Below, piece by piece: positions 26,618 through 35,168 of a DNA stretch of 44,236 nt (positions are counted from its first letter, which is position 1; each line of letters starts with the position of its first letter). Position numbers and translations under genes: made by a program. The notes under the pieces were generated by a model. That model saw nothing but the letters and a program-made list of their open reading frames with translations, had not been told where the DNA came from and searched no databases. This DNA comes from Elioraea sp964533585. Lineage in GTDB: Bacteria > Pseudomonadota > Alphaproteobacteria > Acetobacterales > Acetobacteraceae. The stretch is taken from positions 1 to 44,236 of the forward strand of contig CAZHMM010000013.1 in NCBI GenBank assembly GCA_964533585.1. The letters are read 5' to 3'.

Positions 26618-27325
26618 TCATGCGTAGTGAACCTTCCGCTCGAGCACGCGCGCCTGGAGGATCGACAGGCCGGCGAGGAACACCAGCAGCACCACCGTCA
26701 TCGCCGCCGCATAGCCCATGCGGAAATACTGGAACCCTTCGAGATAGAGGATGAAGAGCAGCGTCTCGGTCGAGCCGAGCGGGCCGCCGCGGGTCAGCAC
26801 CACCACGGTGTCGAACACCTTGAACGCGGTCACGGTCGAGGTGACGGTGACGAACATCGTCGTCGGGCCCAAGAGCGGCCAGGTGACGCGCAGGAAGCGA
26901 TCCGCGCCGTAGCGCGCGCCGTCGAGGGCGGCCGCCTCGTAGAGCTCGCGCGGGATCGCGGACAGCCCGGCCAGGAACAGCACCATGTTGAAGCCGATCA
27001 GCTGCCAGATGCCGATCAGCGCCAGCGTNNNNNNNNNNNNNNNNNNNNNNNNNNNNNNNNNNNNNNNNNNNNNNNNNNNNNNNNNNNNNNNNNNNNNNNN
27101 NNNNNNNNNNNNNNNNNNNNNNNNNNNNTCGGCGAACATCGCCGCGTAGTTGTCGAACCCGATCATGCGCACCGCGATCGCGCCGAGCCGGTAGTCGGTG
27201 ACCGAGAGCGCCACCAGCACCGCGAGCGGGGCGAGCAGGATCGCCAGGATCAGCAGCAGGGCAGGGGCGGCGAAGATCGCGCCCCAGCGCGCCTCGGTGC
27301 GGGCCTGCGGCGAGGACGCGCTCAT
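26618..27325 (-). CDS. ABC transporter permease (UgpA/MalF-like), interrupted by assembly gap
   Basis: The second permease. The N-terminal part is read up to FDNYAAMFA; then 100 N, then the remainder from TLALIGIWQLIGFN to the end. The EAA loop is present (IPRELYEAAALDGARYGADRF). By comparison with UgpA-type proteins of about 295 residues, roughly 95 residues lie between these points, so the true gap should be near 285 bases. The reading frame happens to continue across the Ns, but this means nothing about integrity. ATG 27325 lies one base after the stop of the ATPase gene. Confidence 0.88.
   Translation of the reverse strand: MSASSPQARTEARWGAIFAAPALLLILAILLAPLAVLVALSVTDYRLGAIAVRMIGFDNYAAMFAXXXXXXXXXXXXXXXXXXXXXXXXXXXXXXXXXXTLALIGIWQLIGFNMVLFLAGLSAIPRELYEAAALDGARYGADRFLRVTWPLLGPTTMFVTVTSTVTAFKVFDTVVVLTRGGPLGSTETLLFILYLEGFQYFRMGYAAAMTVVLLVFLAGLSILQARVLERKVHYA
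27029..27128. other. Assembly gap (100 N)
   Basis: Exactly 100 undetermined bases, the usual placeholder for a gap of unknown length. It falls in a permease gene. Confidence 0.99.
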
Positions 27326-27326
27326 C

Positions 27327-28514
<1,188 letters not shown>

Positions 28515-28546
28515 CCTTGTTCCCCTGGCGCGGCCCTATAGCGATC

Positions 28547-30193
28547 CTAGCCCGATCCGGATGGTGATTGTTCCATGACAGTGCGCTCGGCGTCGCGCAG
28601 CGCGCGGCGGATGATCTTGCCCGTGGTGGTGAGCGGGAGCGAGTCCACGAAGGCGATCTCGCGCGGGTATTCGTGCGCGGCGAGCCGGGTGCGCACGAAG
28701 CCCTGGATCTCGGCCGCGAGCGCGTCGGACGAGGCGAAGCCCTCGCGCAGCACCACGAACGCCTTGACGATCTCGGTGCGCAAGGGATCGGGCTTGCCGA
28801 TCGCGGCCGCCATCAGCACGGCGGGGTGGCGGTTCAGGCAGTCCTCGATCTCGCCCGGGCCGATGCGGTAGCCGGCCGAGGTGATCACGTCGTCGTCGCG
28901 GCCGACGAAGCGCAGATAGCCGTCCGCGTCCGCCGTGCCCTGGTCGCCGGTGATCAGCCAGTCGGCCCTGAACTTGCGCCGTGTCGCCTCAGGATTGTTC
29001 CAATAGCCGAGGAACATCACCGGGTCCGGGCGGCGGATCGCGATGTCGCCGAGCGCGCCGGCGGGCAGGCGTTCGCCGGCGGGGCCGATCACCGCGACCT
29101 CGTGGCCGGGCACCGGCCGGCCCATCGAGCCGGGACGGACCGGGTAGAGGCCGGCGCAGTTGGCGACAACCAGGTTCGCTTCGGTCTGGCCGTAGAACTC
29201 GTTGATCGTCAGGCCGAAGGCGGCACGGCCCCAGTCGAGCAGCTCCTCGCCCAGCGTCTCGCCGCCGGAGGCGACCGAGCGCACGGCGAGCCCCGCGGGC
29301 GGCCGCGCCGCGCGCAGCATCCGCAGCGCGGTCGCGGGCATGAACACGTTGCGCACGCCATGCCGCGCCATCAGCGCGAAGGCGGCCTCCGGGTCGAACT
29401 TCGCCATGCGATGCGCGAGCACCGGCACGCCGTGGAACAGCGAGGGCAGCAGCACGTCGAGCAGGCCGCCGATCCAGGCCCAGTCCGCCGGCGTCCAGAA
29501 CAGGTCGCCCGGCCGGGGGAACAGCTCGTGCGGCAGCTCGACGCCGGGCAGGTGGCCGAGCAGCACGCGATGCGCGTGCAGGGCACCCTTGGGCGGGCCG
29601 GTCGTGCCGGAGGTGTAGATGATCAGCGCCGGGTCGTCGGCCGCGGTGTCGGCGGGCGGATGCGCGGGCGAGGCGCGCGCCAGCAGACGCGGCAGATCCT
29701 CGGCGCCTGGGGCGGGGCCGTCGACGCAGAGCACGCGGCCGAGCGCCGGCAGCGCGCCGCGCAGCCCCTCGAGCTTGGCCGCGCCCTCGGCATCGGTGAT
29801 CACCGCCGCAACCCCGGAGTCGCCCAGCCGGTACGCCAGCGCCTCGGGCCCGAACAGCACGAACAGCGGCACCGCGATCGCGCCGAGCCGGTAGGCGGCG
29901 AGATGCGCCACCGCCGCCTCCGGGCGTTGCGGCAGCAGGATGCCGAGGCGCTCGCCGCGGCCGATCCCGCCTTCGGCGAGCACATGGGCGAGCCGGGACG
30001 AGCCGGCGCGCAGGTCGTCGAAGCTCCAGCGCCGCACGGCGCCGTTGGCGAGATGGATCAGGGCGGGACGGCCCGTCCCGTCCGCCCAGCGGTCGCAGCA
30101 CGCGGCGGCGATGTTGAACCGCGCCGGGATCGTCCAGGCGAAGCGGGCGATCAGGTCAGCGTGGTCGCTTGGTGCCGGCGGCAGCACGCGCAC
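28547..30193 (-). CDS. AMP-forming acyl-CoA synthetase (acetyl-CoA synthetase-like)
   Basis: Activates a carboxylic acid with ATP to an acyl-adenylate and then to the acyl-CoA. At 548 residues it is shorter than Acs (about 650) and resembles medium-chain or AcsA-like ligases. Motifs: IIYTSGTTGPPKG (Tyr193 onward), FYGQTEANLV, ITGDQGTADADGYLRFVGRDDD and the acetylatable lysine motif TTTGKIIRRAL near the end. The start is GTG 30193 or GTG 30187, both behind GGAGG; no ATG is available. It precedes the ABC importer on the same strand, so it could activate the acid the importer brings in, or simply be a neighbour. It is divergent from the molybdenum enzyme gene. Confidence 0.92.
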   Translation of the reverse strand: MRVLPPAPSDHADLIARFAWTIPARFNIAAACCDRWADGTGRPALIHLANGAVRRWSFDDLRAGSSRLAHVLAEGGIGRGERLGILLPQRPEAAVAHLAAYRLGAIAVPLFVLFGPEALAYRLGDSGVAAVITDAEGAAKLEGLRGALPALGRVLCVDGPAPGAEDLPRLLARASPAHPPADTAADDPALIIYTSGTTGPPKGALHAHRVLLGHLPGVELPHELFPRPGDLFWTPADWAWIGGLLDVLLPSLFHGVPVLAHRMAKFDPEAAFALMARHGVRNVFMPATALRMLRAARPPAGLAVRSVASGGETLGEELLDWGRAAFGLTINEFYGQTEANLVVANCAGLYPVRPGSMGRPVPGHEVAVIGPAGERLPAGALGDIAIRRPDPVMFLGYWNNPEATRRKFRADWLITGDQGTADADGYLRFVGRDDDVITSAGYRIGPGEIEDCLNRHPAVLMAAAIGKPDPLRTEIVKAFVVLREGFASSDALAAEIQGFVRTRLAAHEYPREIAFVDSLPLTTTGKIIRRALRDAERTVMEQSPSGSG

Positions 30194-30259
30194 GTATCCT
30201 CCAGCGCCCTTGCAGCGAAGCCCTGCGGACAAACCTATCCTGAGGCGGAAGGACTGACG

Positions 30260-30931
30260 ATGGCGAAGGACGACGAGCGCGGGCTGATCGGCGCGATCCG
30301 CGACAAGCTGATCGCGAGGAAGCAGGACTGGGCGCGCGAGGGACGGCTGCTGACCGGCACGCACGGGGCGCGCGAGCTGGGCCGGCTGCCGCCAGGCCAG
30401 CGCCTGGTGCGCGACTGGCCGGTGCTCGATCTCGGCGTGCAGCCGGCGATCCCGCGCGAAACCTTCCGCCTGATCGTCGACGGCGCGGTCGAGGCGCCGA
30501 TGGTGCTCGACTGGGACGGGCTGATGGCGCTGCCGCAGACGGAGTCGGTCTCCGACATCCACTGCGTCACCGCCTGGAGCCGCTACGACAACCGCTGGTC
30601 GGGCGTCCGCGCGATCGACCTGCTCTCGGCCGTGAAGCCGCGTCCGGAGGTGCGGCACGTGCTGTTCCAGTCCTCGGACGGCTACACCACCAACGTCCCG
30701 CTCGCTGCCTTCGCTGACGACGACGTGATGCTCGCCCATGCCTGGGACGGCGCACCCTTGGACCGCCGCCATGGCGGGCCGCTGCGCGTGGTCATCCCGA
30801 AGCTCTATTTCTGGAAGAGCGCGAAGTGGGTGCGGCGGATCACGCTGGCGGCCCAGGATCAGCCGGGGTTCTGGGAGACGCGCGGCTATCACAACCACGG
30901 CGACCCGTGGATGGAGGAGCGATATGGTTGA
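30260..30931 (+). CDS. Sulfite-oxidase-like molybdopterin protein
   Basis: A 223-residue soluble protein containing only the molybdopterin-binding oxidoreductase domain. The molybdenum-ligating cysteine is Cys102 in DIHCVTAWSRYDNRWSGV. FQSSDGYTTNVPLAAF and HGGPLRVVIPKLYFWKSAKWV are typical of the family. There is no signal peptide and no heme or dimerisation domain, so it is a short sulfite oxidase-like oxidoreductase whose substrate is unknown. AAGGA precedes the ATG. Its end overlaps the next gene by eight bases, coupling it to a peroxidase. Confidence 0.9.
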   Translation: MAKDDERGLIGAIRDKLIARKQDWAREGRLLTGTHGARELGRLPPGQRLVRDWPVLDLGVQPAIPRETFRLIVDGAVEAPMVLDWDGLMALPQTESVSDIHCVTAWSRYDNRWSGVRAIDLLSAVKPRPEVRHVLFQSSDGYTTNVPLAAFADDDVMLAHAWDGAPLDRRHGGPLRVVIPKLYFWKSAKWVRRITLAAQDQPGFWETRGYHNHGDPWMEERYG

Positions 30932-31499
30932 TCCGATCAGGCGCGCGCTTGGCATCGTCGGCGCCCTCGGCGTGGCGCTCGCGCCGTTCCGGCCGGACCC
31001 GGCGCTGGCGGCGGAGCACACCGCGTGGGACTTCAGCTTCGACTCGATCGAGGGCGGCACGCTGCCGCTCGCCGCTTGGCGTGGCCGGCCGCTCCTGGTG
31101 GTGAACACGGCCTCGTTCTGCGGCTTCACCGGCCAGTATGCCGGGCTGCAGGCGCTGCACGAGCGCTACGAGGCGCGCGGCCTCGTCGTGCTCGGCGTGC
31201 CCTCGAACGACTTCCGCCAGGAGCGCGAGGACAACGCGGCGATCAAGCAGTTCTGCGAGGTCGAGTTCGGGGTCGAGTTCCCGCTCGCCACGCTGAGCCG
31301 CGTGACCGGGCGGGAGGCGCACCCGTTCTACCGCTGGGCCGCTGCCGCGTCCTCGCCGCCGCGCTGGAACTTCCACAAATACCTGGTGGACCGCACGGGC
31401 CGGATCGCCGGCTCCTGGGGCTCGCGCACCACCCCCGACAGCCCGGAGCTGATCGGCGCGATCGAGACGGCGCTCGCCGCGCCCGCGCCCTCAGCCTGA
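30924..31499 (+). CDS. Secreted glutathione-peroxidase-like protein
   Basis: A thiol peroxidase of the GPx family that reduces peroxides, 191 residues. The N-terminus is a signal peptide ending near ALA at residue 30, so it acts in the periplasm. Peroxidatic Cys lies in NTASFCGFTGQYAGLQ; the tetrad is completed by Gln in DFRQERED and Trp/Asn in WNFHKYLVDR. The usual PCNQF is PSNDF here, but a Cys in QFCEVEFG sits where thioredoxin-dependent members have the resolving Cys. It is a cysteine, not selenocysteine, enzyme. The start overlaps the molybdenum enzyme stop by eight bases, and its 3' end overlaps the convergent efflux gene by nine. Confidence 0.92.
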   Translation: MVDPIRRALGIVGALGVALAPFRPDPALAAEHTAWDFSFDSIEGGTLPLAAWRGRPLLVVNTASFCGFTGQYAGLQALHERYEARGLVVLGVPSNDFRQEREDNAAIKQFCEVEFGVEFPLATLSRVTGREAHPFYRWAAAASSPPRWNFHKYLVDRTGRIAGSWGSRTTPDSPELIGAIETALAAPAPSA

Positions 31500-32660
31500 G
31501 CCGCGCGGCAGCAGCCCGAGGGCGACGGCGGCGAGGCTCGCCGAGACGGCGATGCCGAGCGCCATCGTCCAGCCCTCGGCGTCCAGCGCCTGTGCGACCG
31601 CGAGCCCGCCCAAGGCCGCCGTGCCCCATTGCAGGAAGCCCAGCAGCGCCGAGGCCCGGCCCGCCATCTGCGGGAACGGCGCGATCGCGCCCGACTGCGC
31701 GTTCGGCTGGGCGAGCGCGAAGGCCACCATGTAGAGCACCATCGGCAGGGTGACGGTGGCGATCGACGAGCCGAACAGCGCGAGCGCGGCCGGGCCGGAC
31801 CAGCCGAAGGCGACGCAGAGCCCGACGCCGAGCCGCAGCATCCGCTGCACGCCGAGACGCGGGCTCAGCCGGCGGGCGAGCGCGCTGCCGGCGATGTAGC
31901 CGCCGACCGCCGCGGCGAACAGCAGGCCGTAGCCCTGCGGCCCGAGGCCGAGCCCCGTCTGCGCCACGTGCGACGAGCCGGAGATGAAGCAGAACAGGCC
32001 CGTATAGGTGAAGGTCGCGATCGCCGCATGGGCGAGGAAGCCGCGATGCCGGAGCAGCCCGGCATAGGTGGCGGCGAGCCGGGCCGGATCGAGCGCGGTG
32101 CGGTCGAGCGCCGGCACCGTTTCCGGCAGGAAGCGGACTGCCGCCAGAGCGATCGCGCCGGCGAGCAGCGCCAGCAGCCAGAACGCCGCGCGCCAGCCGG
32201 CCAGACCCACCACCAGCCCGCCCAGCACCGGGCCGGCCGCCGGGGCGAGCGCCATCAGTCCGGCGATGGTGGCGAACACCGCCGCCGCGCGTGCGGGATC
32301 GGTGGTGTCGCGCACGATCGCCCGTGCCACCACCGGCCCGCCGCAGGACCCGACCGCCTGGACCACCCGGGCGGCGACCAGCCAGCCGAGGCTGGGTGCC
32401 ACCGCGCAGCCGAGCGTGGCGGCAAGATAGATCGCGAGCCCGATCGCCATCGCCGGGCGTCGGCCGAACCGGTCGGCGAACGGCCCATAGAGCAGCTGGG
32501 CCGGGGCGAAGCCGAGCAGGAAGCCCGACAGCGTCCACTGCACCCCGGCCGCGTCGGAGCCAAAGGCGGCGGCGATCGCCGGTAGCGCGGGCAGATAGAG
32601 ATCGGTCGAGAGCGGGCCGAGCGAGACCAGCGCGGCCAGCAGCCAGACGGGCGGCGTCAC
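31491..32660 (-). CDS. MFS drug-resistance transporter (Bcr/CflA family)
   Basis: A proton-driven efflux protein of 389 residues with about 12 membrane helices. The N-terminal LGPLSTDLYLPALPAIA is typical of the Bcr/CflA group, and the MFS motif A reads GPFADRFGRRPAM. The start is GTG 32660 with only a weak ribosome site. It lies seven bases after the UDG stop and is probably the last gene of the NYN-UDG-MFS unit. Substrates cannot be predicted. Confidence 0.93.
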   Translation of the reverse strand: MTPPVWLLAALVSLGPLSTDLYLPALPAIAAAFGSDAAGVQWTLSGFLLGFAPAQLLYGPFADRFGRRPAMAIGLAIYLAATLGCAVAPSLGWLVAARVVQAVGSCGGPVVARAIVRDTTDPARAAAVFATIAGLMALAPAAGPVLGGLVVGLAGWRAAFWLLALLAGAIALAAVRFLPETVPALDRTALDPARLAATYAGLLRHRGFLAHAAIATFTYTGLFCFISGSSHVAQTGLGLGPQGYGLLFAAAVGGYIAGSALARRLSPRLGVQRMLRLGVGLCVAFGWSGPAALALFGSSIATVTLPMVLYMVAFALAQPNAQSGAIAPFPQMAGRASALLGFLQWGTAALGGLAVAQALDAEGWTMALGIAVSASLAAVALGLLPRGSG

Positions 32661-32667
32661 GGCGGGC

Positions 32668-33312
32668 TCAGGGCGCGCGCAGGATCGGCATCAGGTCGTC
32701 GAACACCGCGTGGAACATCGCCTCCGTCAGCCGCCCGGTGTTCGTGTTGTAGCGGCTGCAATGGTAGCTGTCCGCCAGCACGAGCCCGCCGAGCTCGTGC
32801 CGGGCGCGGTGCGCGAAGCGGGCCGACGACACTGGCCGGCCGAGCGCGCGCAGCACCGCGCCATGCGCGATCGCGCCGAGCGCCAGCACCGCGCGCAGCC
32901 CGGGCATGGCCGCGAGCTCGCCCTTCAGGAACCGGTTGCAGGCGGCGATCTCGGCCGGGACGGGCTTGTTCTCGGGCGGCACGCAGCGCACGGCGTTGCA
33001 GATCCGCGCGCGCGTCAGCCGGAGCCCGTCATCCGGCCTGGCGTCATAGCGCCCCTCCGCGAGGCCGAAGCGGAGCAGCGTGGCGTAGAGCAGATCGCCC
33101 GCCCAGTCGCCGGTGAAGGGGCGGCCGGTGCGGTTGGCGCCGCGCAGCCCCGGGGCAAGGCCGACGATCAGCAGGGGCGCGGCGAGCGGCCCGAACGAGG
33201 GCACAGGCGCGTTGTGCCACGCCGCGAAGCGGCCGCGATTGGCGGCGCGGAAGTCAGCGAGCCTCGGGCAGAGCGGGCAGTCGCGCGGCGGCGCCGCGGG
33301 CGCGCCCGTCAC
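32668..33312 (-). CDS. Family 5 uracil-DNA glycosylase (UdgB-type, iron-sulfur)
   Basis: Removes uracil and other deaminated bases from DNA. Of 214 residues, Cys12 and Cys15 (CPLC) plus Cys110 and Cys125 are placed to bind the 4Fe-4S cluster known in this family. The active-site motif GLAPGLRGANRTGRPFTGD (51-69) lacks the catalytic Asp of family 1, as expected for family 5. The second motif is SYHCSRYNTNTGRLT. The GTG start at 33312 overlaps the NYN gene stop by four bases (GTGA); a longer ATG start at 33345 would overlap more and is less likely. Confidence 0.93.
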   Translation of the reverse strand: MTGAPAAPPRDCPLCPRLADFRAANRGRFAAWHNAPVPSFGPLAAPLLIVGLAPGLRGANRTGRPFTGDWAGDLLYATLLRFGLAEGRYDARPDDGLRLTRARICNAVRCVPPENKPVPAEIAACNRFLKGELAAMPGLRAVLALGAIAHGAVLRALGRPVSSARFAHRARHELGGLVLADSYHCSRYNTNTGRLTEAMFHAVFDDLMPILRAP

Positions 33313-33989
33313 TCGGTGTTGCCGGTCTCCGGCACCCCGCGCCACGGCTCGGACGGTGTCGCGCGCGGCCCGCCGACGGTCTCGACCGTGAAGGGCCGTC
33401 CGGTGACACCGACGCGCTCGCCCATCCGCTCCTCGCGCGGCATGCCGGGCTCGCGCGGCGGCACGACGCGGCGGGTGAACTCGCCCATGATGTCGGCGAG
33501 ATCGACGAACTGGTCGGCCTGGCGGCGCAGGTCATCGGCGATCAGCACCGGCTGGGTGCGGATCGTGCTGACCACGGTGACGCGCACGCCCCGGCGCTGC
33601 ACCGCCTCGACGAGGCGGCGGAAATCGCCGTCACCGGAGAACAGCACGACGTGATTCACGTGCGGCGCCATCTCGAGCATGTCGATGGCGAGCTCGATAT
33701 CCATGTTGCCCTTGACCCGGCGCCGCCCGGTCGAGTCGGTGAATTCCTTGGCCGGCTTGGTCACCACCGTGTAGCCGTTGTAGCCGAGCCAGTCGACCAG
33801 CGGCTTCAGCGGGGTATACTCTTCGGTCTCCAGCACCGCGGTATAGTAGAACATCCGCACCACATAGGCCTTGGTCCGGAAGAACGCATGCAGCGATTTG
33901 TAGTCGACATCGAAGCCCAGCGTACGCGATGCCGCGTACAGGTTTGCCCCGTCGATGAACACTGCCACGCGCTCAGATCGCTCGAACAT
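33309..33989 (-). CDS. NYN-domain (LabA/DUF88-like) putative ribonuclease
   Basis: A PIN-like NYN nuclease domain, 226 residues. Expected metal-binding acids: Asp13 in VFIDGANLY, Asp97 in KGNMDIELAIDML, and Asp120/Asp122 in LFSGDGDF. The last 55 residues are proline/arginine-rich and probably disordered. The ATG at 33989 has GAGGAG ten bases upstream. First gene of a unit with a uracil glycosylase and an efflux protein. NYN proteins act on RNA in the few cases studied; the target here is unknown. Confidence 0.92.
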   Translation of the reverse strand: MFERSERVAVFIDGANLYAASRTLGFDVDYKSLHAFFRTKAYVVRMFYYTAVLETEEYTPLKPLVDWLGYNGYTVVTKPAKEFTDSTGRRRVKGNMDIELAIDMLEMAPHVNHVVLFSGDGDFRRLVEAVQRRGVRVTVVSTIRTQPVLIADDLRRQADQFVDLADIMGEFTRRVVPPREPGMPREERMGERVGVTGRPFTVETVGGPRATPSEPWRGVPETGNTE

Positions 33990-34102
33990 TGCTACTTGGC
34001 TCCTCAACCGCCCGTCGGCGCCGACTCCTGATGACGCTCCAGGCTAAACACGCCTGATGCTGACGTGAATAGGATATCGTCGATGTTGCAGGAAGATGAC
34101 CG

Positions 34103-34597
34103 ATGATCCTGGTCGGGTTTGGCGCCAACCTGCCCGGCCCGGGGGGGGCGCCACCGCGCGCCACCCTGGCCTGGGCGCTCGGCCGGGTGAACGCGTTGCC
34201 CGGCCTCGCCTTCCGCGCCGCCTCGCGGCTCTGGGACAGCGCGCCGGTGCCGCCCTCCGGCCAGCCCCGCTACGTGAACGCCGTTGCCGCCTATGCCGGC
34301 GACGCCGAGCCTGCGTCCCTGCTGGCGGCGCTGAACGCCATCGAGGTGGAGGCCGGGCGGGTGCGCGGCGAACGCGACGCCGCGCGGGTACTTGACCTCG
34401 ACCTGCTCGACCTGAACGGCCTGATCCGGCAGGCCCCGGCCCCTGTGCTGCCGCATCCGCGGCTCGCCAGGCGGGGCTTCGTGCTGTGCCCGCTCGCCGA
34501 GGTCGCGCCCGGCTGGCGCCACCCGGTCTCCGGCGCGACGGTGGCGGCGCTGATCGCCGCCCTGCCGCCCGGGCAGGACTGCCGGCCCCTGGTGTGA
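34103..34597 (+). CDS. folK: 2-amino-4-hydroxy-6-hydroxymethyldihydropteridine pyrophosphokinase
   Basis: Transfers pyrophosphate from ATP to the hydroxymethyl pterin in folate synthesis. The 164 residues carry the HPPK signatures GANLPGP at the N-terminus, RVLDLDLLDL, and LPHPRLARRGFVLCPLAEVAP. A GGAAG ribosome site precedes the ATG. It is divergent from the NYN gene over 113 bases and stands just before rpoZ, an arrangement common in alphaproteobacteria. Confidence 0.96.
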   Translation: MILVGFGANLPGPGGAPPRATLAWALGRVNALPGLAFRAASRLWDSAPVPPSGQPRYVNAVAAYAGDAEPASLLAALNAIEVEAGRVRGERDAARVLDLDLLDLNGLIRQAPAPVLPHPRLARRGFVLCPLAEVAPGWRHPVSGATVAALIAALPPGQDCRPLV

Positions 34598-34625
34598 AGG
34601 GGGCTGGGGCCCGAACAGGTCAGGG

Positions 34626-34655
34626 TTGCTTGCCTTCCCGGCTCCGGGCCACTAT
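34626..34655 (+). promoter_or_regulatory. Candidate rpoZ-rsh promoter
   Basis: TTGCTT at 34626-34631, an 18-base spacer and CACTAT at 34650-34655, 45 bases before the rpoZ start. A small hairpin (TGGGG TTCAG CCCCA) follows in the leader. Confidence 0.45.
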
Positions 34656-34700
34656 GAGGTGGGGTTCAGCCCCAGACTTCAGTGCCGGAGGGTCGAGCGC

Positions 34701-35087
34701 ATGGCGCGCGTCACCGTCGAAGACTGCGTCCTCAAGATTCCCAACCGCTTCGAGCTGGTCATGCTCGCCGCCCAGCGGGCGCGCAACATCAGCCGCGGCG
34801 AGCAGCTCACCGTCGATCGCGACAACGACAAGAACCCCGTCGTCGCGCTGCGCGAGATCGCCGAGGAGACGGTCGATCTCGACAGCCTGAAGGGCGACCT
34901 GATCAAGAGCCTGCAGCGCCTGCCCGAGCCCGAGCCCGCCTCCGAGGAGGTCATGGACCTGCTGCCGACCGAGAGCAACATCTTCGCCGGCATGGACATC
35001 TCCCCCGAGGAGCAGGTGGCCGAGGAAGGCCCGGTCTCGGAGGACGACATCGAGGCCGCGATCGCCCGCGAACTGGGCGGCGGCTGA
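34701..35087 (+). CDS. rpoZ: RNA polymerase omega subunit
   Basis: Assists folding and assembly of the beta' subunit and forms part of the ppGpp-binding site in proteobacterial RNA polymerase. The 128 residues show the conserved start MARVTVEDCVLKIPNRFELV, with AAQRARNIS and the DNDKNPVVALREIAEE segment, then an acidic tail longer than in E. coli. GGAGG is about nine bases upstream. The gene for the ppGpp enzyme follows 81 bases later, a pairing that makes functional sense. Confidence 0.97.
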   Translation: MARVTVEDCVLKIPNRFELVMLAAQRARNISRGEQLTVDRDNDKNPVVALREIAEETVDLDSLKGDLIKSLQRLPEPEPASEEVMDLLPTESNIFAGMDISPEEQVAEEGPVSEDDIEAAIARELGGG

Positions 35088-35168
35088 CGGCGGCGGCTCC
35101 GGCCATGACCCCGGCGCAGGCAGGACGGCCCCTCGGCCCCCCGCTTGCGCCAGGCGGCTGACGCGGCG

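Noticed and set aside
30924..31499. Selenocysteine in the glutathione peroxidase
   Set aside because: The peroxidatic codon encodes Cys; there is no in-frame TGA and no need for a SECIS element.
34134..34150. G-run in folK as a frameshift or phase-variation site
   Set aside because: The frame continues through the run with normal HPPK sequence on both sides; six Gs are expected at this GC content.
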